A DNA stretch of 64,000 nucleotides from Chaetomium olivaceum (GCA_039881045.1 JAYWVB010000002.1:1-64000), one strand, 5' to 3'; counted from the first letter of the stretch, positions 1-12,210 are shown. A program made the numbers and translations. Notes: generated by a model from the sequence alone, not told the origin.

Positions 1-1065
1 CGCCGCAACTTTATTTGCAACCACAACCTTCGAAACTCTTTTGAGTTTGTGAGAGCGAAAGCTCTTGCTTGCAGTCCTGCCGTGCCGTGTGCTGCGGCCT
101 CCAGGACTGAGAATTGGCCCGGCTCGGTTGCGCGGCTTCATGGCGAGAAACTGCCGTCTCGGATCTGCAGGCGCAGATTGCGTTGTCCTCTTCTGCAATA
201 TAATGTCTATTGAACCGCCATCTGCCGGCCAACCTGGGTCAAAGCTTGTGGCTCCCACACCGAGGTTCCCAAATACTCGTGCCGAGTCTTTTCCTGCCCG
301 TCCCGGCCTCAAAGTTCTTCCCTCCTGTTTAAGGAAACGCGATCGCGACACCCCCTGCAGCTTCGGTAACGATAAGCACTAACACCACGGGTCGTCCAAG
401 CAGCAGGAGAATGCAGGTTCGGCTGGCACTGGGTTGGTCACCAACAGCCAAGCGAACCCCTTGACGGCCGGGATCATGGAATGGTGGTTCCGGCCCGCAG
501 AAGGCTCGATGCTCTGACCATTCATCAGTGTCATGTGTAAAATGTTTCCAGGCGAGACTGCAGCTCGCCAAGTGAAGCGTTCTCCTGGTTTTGGTAGGGG
601 AGGCCCGGGAGGGGGAACTTTGACAGCTTGACAGCCCGCGCCCGTGCGCATCTGCACCCGAGCCAAAGATGCCGCTCGCTTGGTCGAATGGGGAACAGCA
701 GCTGGCTTCCTGGATACGGTAAACGGGGGGTGCGGGCTCTTGGTGCTTTCAACCGGGGGATCCGACCACCCACGAAACCTGGGAAATTTCGCTTTCGTTG
801 GCGCGAAACACATGCAGAACAGAAGCGACTTTCCTCTTTTCCCTCGATCCAACCATGTCGGGGGTCGAGCCTGGGGAAGACCCCTTGGGGATCGAGCTGA
901 TCAGGTTACAATGGATCAAAACAGACTGGGATCCAGACCGTCCCCTCGGAACCAGAACTTCCAGATCATAAAGGAGGGCCCTTACCCCAGATTCCCGATC
1001 TTCGTTTCCAACCCCGCTTGTCTTGCTTTTTGACATCCCCGTGTTCCACTGTTCCACACCTCAGC
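1..1065. other. intergenic, no supported gene
   Basis: Several open frames of 60-160 codons overlap on both strands, but none shows a recognisable domain, a signal peptide or plausible splice sites. The last part serves as promoter and leader for the membrane-protein gene starting at 1066. I see no TATA box that I would defend. Confidence 0.5.
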
Positions 1066-2415
1066 ATGTCAAGCGCCACGACGGCGCCGGGCCCGGCCGC
1101 CACCGGAGCACCGCCAATGGGCCCCAGCGGCCCCGGCAGCAACGGCACGGCGGGAGCCCTACCGGGCATCCCCATCTCCGACCGGGCCGCATACCTCGCC
1201 CAAGTCTACATCGGTGTTAGCTCAGTGTTGCTCCTGCTCTGCGTCATCACCTTCGCCACCCGCATCTACCAGAGGGTGCGGCCGGTATGGAAGGCCGGGC
1301 TGGACGACTACTTCATCGTCGCCGGCTTTGTACGTTTTCCCCCTGACACCAGCCCATTGCCCCTAAAGTCCAACTACCATTGTCCAACCGAGCTAACGGC
1401 CCACCCCCTAACCCAGGCCCTCACCATCGCCGACTACGCCATGCTGATGCCGATGATGGTTCCCCAACCCGGCCTCCTCTCCTTCGAAAAGTCCGCCGAA
1501 GCCGGCAAGAACTCCTGGCTCGCCATCTCCGTCTGGGGTCTTTCCATGACGTGCATCAAAGTCTCAATCGCGCTCACCCTGCTCCGCATCCAGGGCAAGG
1601 AGCGGGGCTGGCGCATCTTCCTGTACACCATCATGGGCGTGCAAGTCGTGTACGGCGTCGGCAACACGCTCTTCAACCTGGCCATCGCGTGCCAGCCCCT
1701 GGAAGCCGCCTGGAACCCCTTCGTGCCCGGCGGCCACTGCGTGTCGTACGAGATCATGCGCGGTGTGTCCAATGTCGGCAGCGCCATCAACATCACGACG
1801 GATGTGCTGCTGTCGCTGTCGCCGGCGACTTTCCTGCGCAAGCTGAACCGCCCGCTGCGCGAGCGTGTGTTTGTGTGCGTGCTCATGGGTATGGGCTTGT
1901 TTGCTAGCGTGTTTAGCATCATCAAGACGGTTATTGTTAAGGATTGGGGTGACCCGGCAGCGGCTGGCGACTTTTGGGCCATGGGTGTCTCCATCAGCAC
2001 TTTTACCGTGCTGGAGCAGCTGCTGGGCGTGCTCGCCGCCTGCGTGCCGGCTATGAAGGGCATCTTCCAACGGTGTCTCGGCGCCATGGGGGTGTCGTTG
2101 ACGGAGAACAGGTCGCAGCAGGCGCGGTCTGGGTATTATATCGGACGGGGCGGCACGGGAACGGGAGGGTTGAGCCGCACGGGGGGTATGGACCCGACCG
2201 AAACGTATAGGAGTCAAAAAGGGGAAGGGTATCGGCCGGATCAGCGCTTTTCCCGGCGGGGGAAGGAGATGGATGATGACGAGACGTGTATTGACTTGCC
2301 GGACTTGAGCAGACCCGCGTCGACCAAGTCTGCAGGGGAACGGTCATTAAGCCATTCTGGGCAGGGTGATTCCAGAGGACACTCGGTCGAGCAGTTACCG
2401 GCACATGCTGTATAA
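1066..2415 (+). CDS. rhodopsin-fold (PTH11-like) integral membrane protein
   Basis: Polytopic plasma-membrane protein of the large fungal family whose seven-helix rhodopsin-like domain is often annotated as PTH11-like or satratoxin-cluster-type. Two exons: an 87-nt intron at 1330-1416 (GTACGT...ACCCAG) lies inside the conserved DDYFIVAGF / LTIADYAML region, giving about 420 residues. The extracellular N-terminus is rich in Gly, Pro and Ala. Hydrophobic helices follow from VYIGVSSVLLLLCVITFATR onward, with the family's WLAISVWGLSMTCIKVSIAL helix, a conserved Cys (ACQP) and a hydrophilic tail of roughly 110 residues rich in Ser, Gly and Arg. The start at 1066 is the first in-frame ATG before the first helix. 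No CFEM domain is present. The ligand is unknown; the family includes infection-related receptors, but most members are unstudied. The 87-nt intron is a multiple of three, so reading through it keeps the frame open. Confidence 0.85.
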   Translation: MSSATTAPGPAATGAPPMGPSGPGSNGTAGALPGIPISDRAAYLAQVYIGVSSVLLLLCVITFATRIYQRVRPVWKAGLDDYFIVAGFVRFPPDTSPLPLKSNYHCPTELTAHPLTQALTIADYAMLMPMMVPQPGLLSFEKSAEAGKNSWLAISVWGLSMTCIKVSIALTLLRIQGKERGWRIFLYTIMGVQVVYGVGNTLFNLAIACQPLEAAWNPFVPGGHCVSYEIMRGVSNVGSAINITTDVLLSLSPATFLRKLNRPLRERVFVCVLMGMGLFASVFSIIKTVIVKDWGDPAAAGDFWAMGVSISTFTVLEQLLGVLAACVPAMKGIFQRCLGAMGVSLTENRSQQARSGYYIGRGGTGTGGLSRTGGMDPTETYRSQKGEGYRPDQRFSRRGKEMDDDETCIDLPDLSRPASTKSAGERSLSHSGQGDSRGHSVEQLPAHAV

Positions 2416-3183
2416 TAGTGGCAACTTTGTTATGTTAATGTCAAGGTTAATGGTTCATGCTGCAGTTTCCGGACCCACGGCCTTGGAAGCGGGAGGGAGG
2501 TGCGTGATTGATTGGAAAATCGGTAGATTGCTGACATCAGTGGTGTGCCGTCCCGTGTGCGGGAAGTCTTGCAGTCTTTGCCGCAAGTTTGACATGGCCT
2601 TAACATGGCTTGTATTAGTGGGATGATGCCGTCAATGGAAACGTTCGGTGATTGGTTCCGTCATCAAGACGGAAGTGTCTCCTGTAGGTTTTCTCGCCCA
2701 TGACCTCAGGATCCCCTCGAGGCCGTCCTCTGCACTTGACTCGTGAGAATTGCAGCTGGGATTGCAGGAGCCCTGCAGCCGCTGCTGCACTCCGAACTCA
2801 CATTCCGCCTGACACCGCGAGATCGCATAATCTCCATTCACGGCAGATGCAACGGTAATATACGTAGCTCTGAAGAGAAGCCGTCAATGCGCCCTTTAGA
2901 ATGAGGCGGTCCAAGACCTCGGGGAGATCCAGCATTTTCTGGCGATGCCCTGGGGTGCCGCCGTCGTGACCGGGCTGTGTGCAGCAACGGCACTGCGCCC
3001 CCAAACTGCTAAAAGATGGTGACACTTGACGAACCAAAGTTCAGAACAGCAGCCCATCGCCTGATAGGACCACCAAATAACAACTTGTCGGCTCCCGCAG
3101 AATCGATTGGGCCGCGGAAAGGCGGTACGCCGAGAAGGCAGACAGGAGGGCGCACAGCCGCACCATGCTCTTCAACCCCGCAG
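2416..3183. other. intergenic / possible missing 5' exon
   Basis: This holds the 3' UTR of the membrane-protein gene and, somewhere near the right edge, probably the unidentified first exon of the ankyrin gene. I tested ATGs at 3016 and 3165; neither joins in frame to the next exon. Confidence 0.4.
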
Positions 3184-6100
3184 GACTCCGATAATTCCGA
3201 CAACGATCGCTTTCATTCATGAAATATTTGCCGCCCATACTCAGGCCCGTGACCCCCGAAATCGCACACATCCCCTACTTGTCGACGAGAAATACGGTTC
3301 CTGGGATACCCTACTCTGTTACAATCCGATCCATGATAGGTACCTCGTAGCCAGGGAGACCAGCACAGCGCAATGGATCCAATCACTGGAATTGGAGCAG
3401 CTGCGTCTATCGTCCAGCTCTAAGTCGGCAAAGGCAGCAAAGGAACTCTGGGAATCGTACACTGATGGGCCCGAAGAGCTCCGACAGCTTGCTGGAAAGA
3501 TGGAATTCTTGAAGTTCTTACTTCAACAGATCGAGGCGTTTGGTGGTCATCTAGCCACCGAAAACCTCGATCATTTGCTGCCCGCCGTTCACCGCACTAT
3601 CATCATGGCCGCACTCGAGGGCCGGGCAACCCAGTTAGAACGACTTCAGAGCTTGCAACGGGATCGCCACACCTTCAAATCTAAAATGCGGTGGGCTTTA
3701 TTGGATAAGTCCAAGTCCGAGAAAATCCTCAAGGTTGTCACCGATATAGAGCATGGCCTAACTACATGCCTCATCATCGTCCAGACGTGAGTGTTTTAAT
3801 TCCAAATTAATCCGCCCAGTTCGCTTGATCTCACTCAATTACAGTCGACTACAGACACTCAACCAATCTTCTATGAACCAAATGATGGCTGCACAGACTG
3901 CGATGCTGCCGGCGCTCGAAGCTGCGTCACTTCGAATTCAATCCAGCATCCAAAGTTTTTCTCATGCGCATGATATGACGCGTGAAAAAGTCGAAGAGGT
4001 GAGTGACATGGCTCCTATTCCGGGAAGTATGGAAAGCTAACTCCACCAACTGCCAGAGTTTGACCCTCGTGCGGAAAGACATTCATGTGTTCCAAGAGAG
4101 GCAGCTCCAGAGTCTTGACGAAAATGCGACAGCACTCAAGGGGATCCTCCAGACTGTTACTGAACTGAAGGTGACCACTTTGCAACGGCCAACGGTGCTG
4201 GTTCCCCCGGTCACAAATATGCGATATTGACACCAAAACCGTAGTCGACTGCCACGACTACGACAGAGTGCAGGGCACAAAATATCGTGGCATCTCCCTA
4301 CCGACCCGAGCAGAAAGATCTGGGAGATAGTTTTGTCGACATTCAAACGATGAAGCATCATGCCAGTACAAACCGGGTCATGGCGCAGTACTCATGGGCA
4401 TACCGTTGGACAGACGACGGCTGCCGCCCACCATCAACACTTGACGGTTCACCACAAATGGGAAGCATTGCGGCAGTCGCCGAATTTGAATCGAGGGCGT
4501 ACCGAAAGAAGTTGCGTGCCAAATTGCGTGTCTGGTTTGGACTCTTCGGCTCAAGAGTTGCCGAGTTTGAGTTGGCCGTTCACATTCGATCCAAAGCGTG
4601 GTTCTCACCAACGGTGGAGGTTGCGCTGAGATCAACCAATATCAGGCCCTGGCTGTCCCGTATCTTTCTAAATTGTGAAACGTCAAACCTAACCCACGTC
4701 AAGGATTTAATTGAGACAGGTGCAGCAAGCATTCACGACGTGTCTGAAGATGAGCACAGAAGTCTTCTTGATGTTAGTTACCACTCACCCCTTGCCACTT
4801 TGGGTTGAGGATTTTCCTATTCGTCAAGATGACATCCAACAGTAGAACTGATAACTTTCTGTTAGTATGCGGTCAAGCCACCGTTATATTACGTTCAATC
4901 TTACTTCCCGCTGCGTCATGTTCGCACAGCCGACCCCACCCCGCTTGTTCGATACCTCCTGGACATTGGCTGCGATCCCAACTTTGGTAGATTGTGAGTC
5001 CTTCAGAAGTTTGAATTATGTAAAAGCGGAGGTAGCTGAACTCAATGAACGTGAAACCTAGTTCCCCTTTACGCCTTGCCCTCTATGACGGTCACATCGA
5101 CTCCGCTCGCCTCCTACTCAGAGCTGGTGCCGATTTGTACTCTGACCCGGAGAGACCTGCCAGCTCCTATCTGTGTGATACGAACGAGAAGAAATTCAGA
5201 GCTGGGGTCGAGTTCCTCAGAGGGGAGGACTACTGGGCTTGGACCGATGAGAAAACGGCGAACAACCTTCATCACACGACTTCTCTATCCGCGCGGCGGA
5301 ATCTATTGACAGCAGCAAGCGGGGCGGGAAGTTTGGAATATGTTATGATGGCCATCGATGTCCTCGGTTTCCCGCCATCGCGGTTCCCTTATGCTGTCAA
5401 TGCCGCCATCAAAAACGGCCGACTTGAGGTTGTGTCATTGTTACACAGACTTGGGGGCGAGCAGACGCCAGACGTTCAAATAAGAACCGCATCGAAGCTG
5501 GACCATCCTATAATCTGTGCGGCAAGGTTGACAGAAAGAGCCATAATTCACTACCTACTCCTCCAAGGCGTAGCTTTATTCCCACACGAAAAAGCCGACT
5601 ATCTGTGGCCCTCGCTTTGGCTGGGCATGGATAGGGGCTTGCTTGGGGACGAGTGGATCTTCCAAGAAATAGAAGGCATCCTTTGGCACGTCCTTCTGCA
5701 TACCGAGGAAGTTGGTACGACTAATCCCTACCTTCCTCGCCGACATATCTCCTCGCTATCGTTCGGCGAATCAACGCATGGCAATGTCGCCCGACTCTGG
5801 AGTTTGACGAATGATTCTTTCCTGATTTACAGTCCCAGATTTGACACATGGCCATGGTCAACCGAACCGTTTTGGTTTTGGCATGCGCGGTTTACAAAGC
5901 AGATGAACGAATGCCTAGACAACCCAGAGCAACTGCTCGCCCCCTGGATAACGTGGTCGACGGGGGGTATAATCAGCAAATACGTCAAAGCCGTCGACGG
6001 AAACACAAAAGCGACTGCTGGTCTAGCTGAAGAAGCTAAAGGCATGATATTAGCAGGTTCGTTTGCCCAAAGGCTAATTCTACCTTTAGAGACGATGCTG

Positions 6101-6641
6101 ACTGATCTCAAACGGGACAGATTGTGAAAGTCGCCCGGGACTACTCGTTACCAAAGAGGCGGCGGCAAATCCATTTGCGGGCGCCTTGTTGACCGGACGG
6201 CAGTTGTCGGCAGAAGAAATGGAATCTCCATACTTGCCGGAGTATCTACGAATCATTGCCGATGGCCGTGGCGGAATCCCCTTCGAGAACACAAGCCTAT
6301 TCCGCCAGACGATTGCGACCGAGGAGGGGAGGCGTCACCTGTCCACGTTCCCTCTGGTCCGGGCCCTCTGCAATGCTTTCCAGCTTGCTGGCTACCGCGC
6401 GGAGATGGATGATGGCGGGGAGATCTGGTTCGAGGACGACGACGGTGACCCTTACTTTGATGCTAGAGAGTATCAGCCAGGTCCAGATGAGGACGACAGC
6501 GCTGTGGCAAACTGTCCCATTTGCCAAGACCCAGAGAAGCACGGGCTGGGGTATATTCTCCGCCGGGCCGAAGTGGGGGAAAGATATGTCGATGAGTTCA
6601 GGGCCAGAAGGAAGGAAAAGGGGGAGGATAGTCATTTTTAG
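3184..6641 (+). CDS. ankyrin-repeat protein, seven exons, 5' end unresolved
   Basis: Multi-exon gene of unknown function. Six introns fit in phase: 3787-3844, 3999-4056, 4171-4244 (or 4195-4244), 4773-4865, 4994-5061 and 6057-6120. The exon starting at 3184 follows a good acceptor (CCCCGCAG), but no in-frame ATG precedes it, so the first exon is missing from the model. The N-terminal third is helical and Gln/Leu-rich with no domain I recognise. Ankyrin-like repeats begin near 4866 (LVRYLLDIGCDPN) and continue through LRLALYDGHIDSARLLLRAG and later degenerate copies (LEVVSLLHRLGG, IIHYLLLQG). The last exon is acidic, then carries CPICQDPEKHG and a basic tail. Ankyrin stacks bind proteins, so an adaptor role is plausible, but no partner can be named. 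It could be a 5'-truncated relic, though the clean splice phases argue for a working gene. Confidence 0.6.
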
Positions 6642-8728
6642 GTTCATGGCACTGTGATAGTAGTTTCATGGCAGTGGTGCCAACGTCTGAGAACGCCCAG
6701 CACGGTGGCCACTTACGTGGATCCAGTTTTGTTGAGTTCAAAAGAAGGAAATGCATGCAGGAGTTGAGTCCAACCCGACGGCGACGACCAAGGTGGCCAC
6801 GCTATCGCAGAAACAACACAAATGCCCCACTCTGTGCTGACGGACGGGCGTGGTCAACACATACGGACTGAAAAGCTCGGTGAATGTTTGCTTGGTTGGG
6901 CTCGGGCTCGAAGTGGATGGGAGACCCAACTATCTTACCTACGTAGTCCAATCTAAACGATCAATGCGTCGGGCACGAGAACGAATCCACCGTGCCACAA
7001 GTTACCGGGTAGAGCCCAATGCCGTTTTTTATTCTTTGTGGCTGTTGCTCTTAAACCAATGGTTAAGAAATGGCGGAGCAAACCGGGAGTCATCATCTGC
7101 GCGCCGTAAGAGTTCTGACTGGATGAAACTCCCGTTTGCGTTACCACACTCTTGGATCCTCTTTTGGCGTATCTCTGGTAACTACGTCCAGGTTGCGAAT
7201 GATATCGCGAGCAGCTAATCGTTGTACGCAACCGCGATTCACATCGCCGAAATAACAGCAACGTTACCCAGGCTGAGGCATGCAAACCTTGCATGCACAA
7301 CCAACAATCGGATTTTGGACCTAGTTTTACTTCCACTGGAGATCCCTGACTAGCGGTAGCCATCAAATCATAATTAGCTCGCAGCTGTTTGTGGCTGTTA
7401 AACCCTGCAACTGTCCTCTCTGGTGACACATAACTCTGAGTAGACATCTCGGGAATGGTGTCTCACGAAGCCTTGCAAGATTTTCTCACAAGCTTTTTAT
7501 TGGCTGTATGGGATGCCTCTCGGTCTGTGGATAACAGTTACGGATCAGTCGGAGTCGCGGCGAGACAGGCAAAATCTCCTCTTTCGATCGCTTTCGGATC
7601 TCAACTTTGCCGGTCGAAGCGGTGTGAATGTTACCGGGAGGAACATCGAGCTCCCCGACGGCTGAGTGAATTCATATGTAACTAATTAGATCTAGCCAAG
7701 TACACTACTGTAGTTGTCGTTAGCTCCTGTGGGCTCCTGCCAGCATCCCAACTCCATTCTGAGTTGGGCTCTGTTAGTTGCTTGAAACATGGCTTAAAGA
7801 TTTCCGCCTAAAAGTAAACGAGATGTTAGCTGAGCAACGTCAACGAGTTCTGCGTGGATCGCGATGTCGGTCGGCTTCGAGTCCATTCCGGCGGCCATGT
7901 CGGCTGTTGAACATTGCCATTGGCCACCATCCCGCAGAGTCAGACTCCGCCCCCGCCATGTCAGCCCACCGACCAGAAAGTTGTGGAGCTGGTCTGATGA
8001 TTTCCCGCCCCCAAAGGCTCAGCTCGGGCTGGGAGCCAAGAGCTGGGGGCCCTAAAAATAACCCTTGCTCGTATTCGATGCTTCTCGCACGGGCTGACGG
8101 CTGCAAGTTGGACCGGGTATTATGCGGTTTGTGTGCTCGATTTCGTGTCCCGGACGCCATCGTGGATTAGGATTCTGGTCTTTTTCTCTGATAGGATCCG
8201 GCAGCGTTGTGGTTACGTATAGGGCTGGACATGGGCCAATAGTGCCGGACCGGAACAACATGCCCAACAGCAGGTCTCAAAGCCGCTTCCCGCGCCCGGC
8301 ACTGCCTTGGGGAATCCGAACTTGCTAGCGGCCGATGACTCGTGTTACCAGAGGTCGTCTCTTCTTTTGTCCTGATTTGGGATTTTCGTGGCGCTGACTC
8401 TCTCGTATCGTCCCAGTCGCTGGATCCCGTAGAGAAACGTGGAGGGGCGAGATGCATCATGGCGAAGCTGCCGGTGAGGGCCTGCCATGTGGACTTTGCC
8501 CGAAATGGCGCGAAGGGGGTCTCGTGGTGCAAAGGAGCCAACAGCCCAAGATGTGAACCTTGGTGAGAGTCGTGTATAAGATGACTCGATGTCCAGCTCA
8601 TCTCCTCTCCCTTTTGCCTCACTATCACAACATCCAACACTCACATCACAACATCTTCCACACTCAACAGTACCCACCGACTCTACAATTCACAGTCTCC
8701 CAAGACCACTCAACAACCACCATTCAAA
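6642..8728. other. 2.1-kb intergenic, no supported gene
   Basis: Open frames up to about 160 codons occur on both strands (for example minus 6953-7447 and plus 7778-8170) without domains, coherent splice sites or protein-like composition. The right end is promoter and CA-rich leader for the secreted-protein gene at 8729. Confidence 0.5.
8575..8580 (+). promoter_or_regulatory. TATA-like box of the secreted Cys-rich gene
   Basis: TATAAG lies about 150 bp before the ATG at 8729 and is followed by a C/A-rich leader (8620-8728) typical of highly expressed fungal genes. It is called from sequence alone. Confidence 0.4.
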
Positions 8729-9166
8729 ATGAAGTTCATCGCTGCCGCCCTTGTCCTCGCCGCCTCGGCCGTTGCTGCTCCCTCTGAGAAGCGCACCGAG
8801 ACCTGCACCTTCGGCACCTACCGGTGCACCACCCCCAACACTGGCATCGAGATCTGCAACGTTTCCAACCAGTGGCAGCTTGTCGGCGATTGCCCCGACA
8901 ACACCTCCTGCGAGAACCTTCCCCAGAACGGCTACGAGCTCCCCTTCTGCACCAACGACGCCGAGGCCAAGGTCAAGGCCCGCAACGGCCGCCCGGGCCA
9001 AAGCCCCGGCGAGAGGTGCCAGACCCCCGGCAAGTACGACTGCTTCGGTCCCTACGCCATCCAGGTCTGCAACACGCAGAACATCCTCGAGTTCGTCGGC
9101 AGCTGCCCCCAGCGCTCCCACTGCGCCTATCTCAACGGCATCCCCTACTGCGTCTCTAGCGTTTAA
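8729..9166 (+). CDS. small secreted protein with two six-cysteine modules
   Basis: 145-residue intronless gene. A signal peptide (residues 1-17, MKFIAAALVLAASAVAA) is followed by a short propeptide ending at KR (21-22), a likely Kex2 site. The mature part holds two imperfect repeats, each with six cysteines: C26, C33, C43, C55, C61, C74 and C97, C105, C114, C126, C132, C141. Spacings are 7-10-12-6-13 and 8-9-12-6-9. Both modules share the pattern C..G.Y.C......I..CN......VG.CP....C, so they are an internal duplication joined by a basic linker (KVKARNGRPGQ). The fold resembles small fungal carbohydrate-binding or effector-like modules, but I cannot assign a family. Strong codon bias and a TATA-like box suggest high expression. 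Function unknown; wall or sugar binding, or host interaction, are the reasonable options. Confidence 0.85.
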   Translation: MKFIAAALVLAASAVAAPSEKRTETCTFGTYRCTTPNTGIEICNVSNQWQLVGDCPDNTSCENLPQNGYELPFCTNDAEAKVKARNGRPGQSPGERCQTPGKYDCFGPYAIQVCNTQNILEFVGSCPQRSHCAYLNGIPYCVSSV

Positions 9167-9728
9167 GCTACGCGCTTGGCTGCCTTTAGTTTTCACTCAA
9201 TACGACATTCAACGACATGATTCAGACTACTTTGGGATGATGGGAGGCATGGTGCATGGGTTGCATGGAGCACGGCTGGGTTTCACTTCTTACCACTCCT
9301 TTCTGGCATAGCTTCTTTTTTTCTTTCTTAATCGGGATGGAGGTCATGGTGATTACAGATATACACTAGACAGCTTGACAGCATAATAAAACTGTTTCTT
9401 AACAAATTTCCACTTCCACTTTCGCCTTTGTGCAACTACTCTCACCCTCTCCTACCTACTCCCGTTCCTAACGAGCATGGGAAAACTCCAACTTTCTATT
9501 ATATTCCACCGTTATGGCTTACGCGGACCATATTCGAAACGCTAGGCGGCGACAGTCATATCCGGATCTTGTTGCAGGTGTGAAAGTAAAATTCTTTTTC
9601 TGGATCTACCAGCGAGTGATATCTTAAACGCCTGATTCCCTGAACAATGCATCCGAACTCCATGCCATGCTTTAGCTAGCCAAAATAAACGCCCCTCTCC
9701 TGTCGAAATGCTCCCGGATACCTTACTC
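9167..9728. other. convergent 3' region
   Basis: The 3' ends of the Cys-rich gene (plus) and of the hypothetical gene (minus) face each other here. An AATAAA-like AATAAAAC near 9384 may serve polyadenylation on the plus strand. Nothing else seen. Confidence 0.4.
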
Positions 9729-10325
9729 TCAGACCCGAGCGGTAATCTGCCCTGACTTCTCCCTGTCAGTGGCATCACCGGGCCCGTCCACCCACTCCTT
9801 AACCAAGAACTCGAGAAACCTGACCATCTTGATTGTCGTCTCCTTCGGGGTCCAGTCGCGCTTGCAAATAACAGCACCCTCGATACCATACCTCCCCAGC
9901 CAAATATCATCCGCCACGACGCCAATTACAAACTGCTTATAATGGTCCTTGGCAGTCCCTACAGCTTTTCAGTCAGCCTTCCACTCAAAAACACCCCCGG
10001 ATCAGAAAGAAAAAAAAGGAAAAAGAGACTTACACTCGCTCTTATCCGGATCGAGCACCGACTCGAACCGCCGCTCCTCCAGCATCTTGATGCGCTCCTC
10101 GACCGACTCGTGCAGGTCGATAAACTCGACCAGCTCGCGCTTGTCGGGCTCGACCGTGTAGCCCATGGCCAGGTAGTCGCAGATGAAGTTGGCGAAGTGG
10201 TCCAGCACGATCTCCTCCTCCCAGCTCTCAAGCTCGCGCACCGTGTCGAAGCCGAGCCGCGTCGCCATGCGCCGCCGGTTGCGGACCGCCGCGGACAGGT
10301 TGGTCACGATGACTTCGTGCGGCAT
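9729..10325 (-). CDS. conserved-looking hypothetical protein, 173 aa
   Basis: Two exons (10325-10034 and 9958-9729) joined across a 75-nt intron with a GTAAGT donor and a CTGTAG acceptor; the join reads DKSEWTAKDHYKQF. The protein is soluble, mixed alpha/beta and charged, with no signal peptide or membrane segment. N-terminal landmarks are MPHEVIVTNLSAAVRNRRRM and a long charged helix (VEERIKMLEERRFE); the C-terminal half contains VIGVVADDIWLGRYGIEG and a helix ending FLVKEWVDG. I do not recognise the family. The exact exon join and the balanced composition make a real gene likely. The convergent neighbour gives no functional clue. Confidence 0.7.
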
Positions 10326-12210
10326 GGTGGTGGGTTGGTTATTATATTATGAATTGTTTATTTTTAAAAAAAATGGATTTTAAGTGAGGTCGAAATGAAT
10401 GCGGGATGATTGAAGGAAGACGGGACCTGCCCGGAGGTTTTAAGAGGTCTGCGTCAATGATCCGAGTGCGCAGGTGACGCGTTGATTATTAGGCTGTGAA
10501 GAGTTTAGGTTTTGGTAGAAACAGGAGTGGTTACCGGGAGATAAATACAAAGGAAGAGAATGCGTATCTCGCAGTAGATACGACCGAGATGATCATAGCT
10601 CGCGATGCTCACTCTGCAGTTGCGGACCGTGATGTCACTCAGTCATTGATGTGCGACGACCATACAAAGCCCGGGTGAGCGGCCACTGATTCCCATCGTG
10701 CCGGGTGCTCAATTTTTCTCTATTTGGACCTGAAAGTGGAATTATTTGACTTTCCGAAGTCGATCAGTCGGTCGTAACCAAGATTGAAATGGCACCTCAC
10801 TCGCAGGCCTGAAAAGGCGGCCCCATCTGCTGCGGCACGCGGTCCAAAGCTGGGTTAGCGAGCTGATGCAGGTCGCAAGCGGGGGCCGACTTCCCCAGAT
10901 TTGAGGTTTTGGAGCTTCTTGATCTGCAGAGCCTGCAGGTCCTGAAACAGCCGGCAGCCAGGTGGCCGACAGTGCACGTGGAGCTGTGGGAATTTAAAAG
11001 TGGATTGATTGTGCGAGGTCAATTGAGAGAAGCAACGACCCAAGTTCCCGGGACACCGCGGAGGTAAATAATGCCTCTGCTATTCGTATAAATGCTGCGC
11101 CGCCCCAACTCTTTCGGAGTCTAAACTACTTGTGTCTTAACCGCCGTTCTACGAAAACAGCAACAGCTTGGGAACCGGTTCCTGGCGATATTATCGGGAA
11201 TGCGAAGCGCCGTCAAGGCCCCCAAGATTGAGCATCTCCGGCGTGCAGCCTGCTCGGAGTACTGTGTGCTCCGTGTGCACAATTGGAGAAAATTCGAAGC
11301 CGCGAACCGGTAAACAGGGCGGTAGAATGTCCCACAGCGTTTCGAGATGACAGCATCGCGGGGTGGAAAGTATCAATATATCCCTCTTAAATCGTTGTTC
11401 GCATGCTACCCTCCTCTCCTCAACACAGGTCTCGAGAATGTCACAAGTGCAACCGACCTCTTCTCGGCCTCCAGCAGGAGATATGTCGGCAACGATCGGA
11501 GTGCTCTCGGGGAAGTGTAGTGCAACTACCTCGGGGCGAAGTTGGACAAGAATCACAAGATGAGCAAGTCGAGGTTGTGCCCCTGCACTTGAGCCGCCAC
11601 AGATCAGACCACCTCCGCAGCTACCCCTACCCCGCAGACCGAGCTCCGTCATGAGTAACACCCCCCTCACTAACGAATAGAAGACTCGGTAATATTCATT
11701 GAATGCCTTGATTGGAGAAGGTAGTTCTACGTCAAGTTCCACCAGAACAGTCAACCGATCCAGAATCAAATACTTCCAGACCTCCGCGGAAGAACGGCTT
11801 CGCCGGGCATCTCCACGGATCCCATCTGATCAGGTACACTTGTAGCTTGTCATGAAAATGCCCCCGTGACGTGACCTATCGGGCCTGGGCCAGGAGAGAA
11901 AATGTGAGCGGAGAGGCCCGGCTCGGGAACCCGCATGTCCGATCAGCCACCTCCGAGCATCATTGATGATGCACTGACCCTGACATGCCCGCCTGTCGTT
12001 CCCTAACGGCCGAGGCGCCGTGGCAACTAGCTATATTAGCTTGGGCTATACGACGCTTTCTAAGCACCATTTGAGTAGTCCAGGCCCAAGTAACACGACA
12101 TTCCTTCGTTCAATCTGGGAGCCCCCCTGACCCAAGTCGCCCATCACCAGTGTATATAATTCCATCGAGCACCCGCCTCCACCAAGCACCTTCCTCCCAC
12201 GTCATCAACC
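10326..12210. other. 1.9-kb intergenic, no supported gene
   Basis: This is promoter space for the divergent hypothetical gene (left) and the P450nor gene (right). Frames such as minus 11191-11769 and plus 11403-11654 contain scattered cysteines but no zinc-cluster spacing and no splice partners. No repeats were recognised. Confidence 0.5.
12153..12159 (+). promoter_or_regulatory. TATA box of P450nor
   Basis: TATATAA stands 52-58 bp before the upstream ATG at 12211. That spacing would place the transcript start only a short way before the first ATG, so the long mitochondrial form can be made. A second start for the short form is not visible. Confidence 0.45.

Noticed and set aside
6186..6641. 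Separate small gene starting near 6186
   Set aside because: The frame joins the ankyrin gene through intron 6057-6120 with a CTGAC branch point, so it is its last exon.
11191..11769. Minus-strand ORF and opposite Cys-containing frames around 11.2-11.7 kb as a zinc-cluster gene
   Set aside because: Cysteine spacing does not fit Zn2Cys6 or C2H2, and no splice partners were found.
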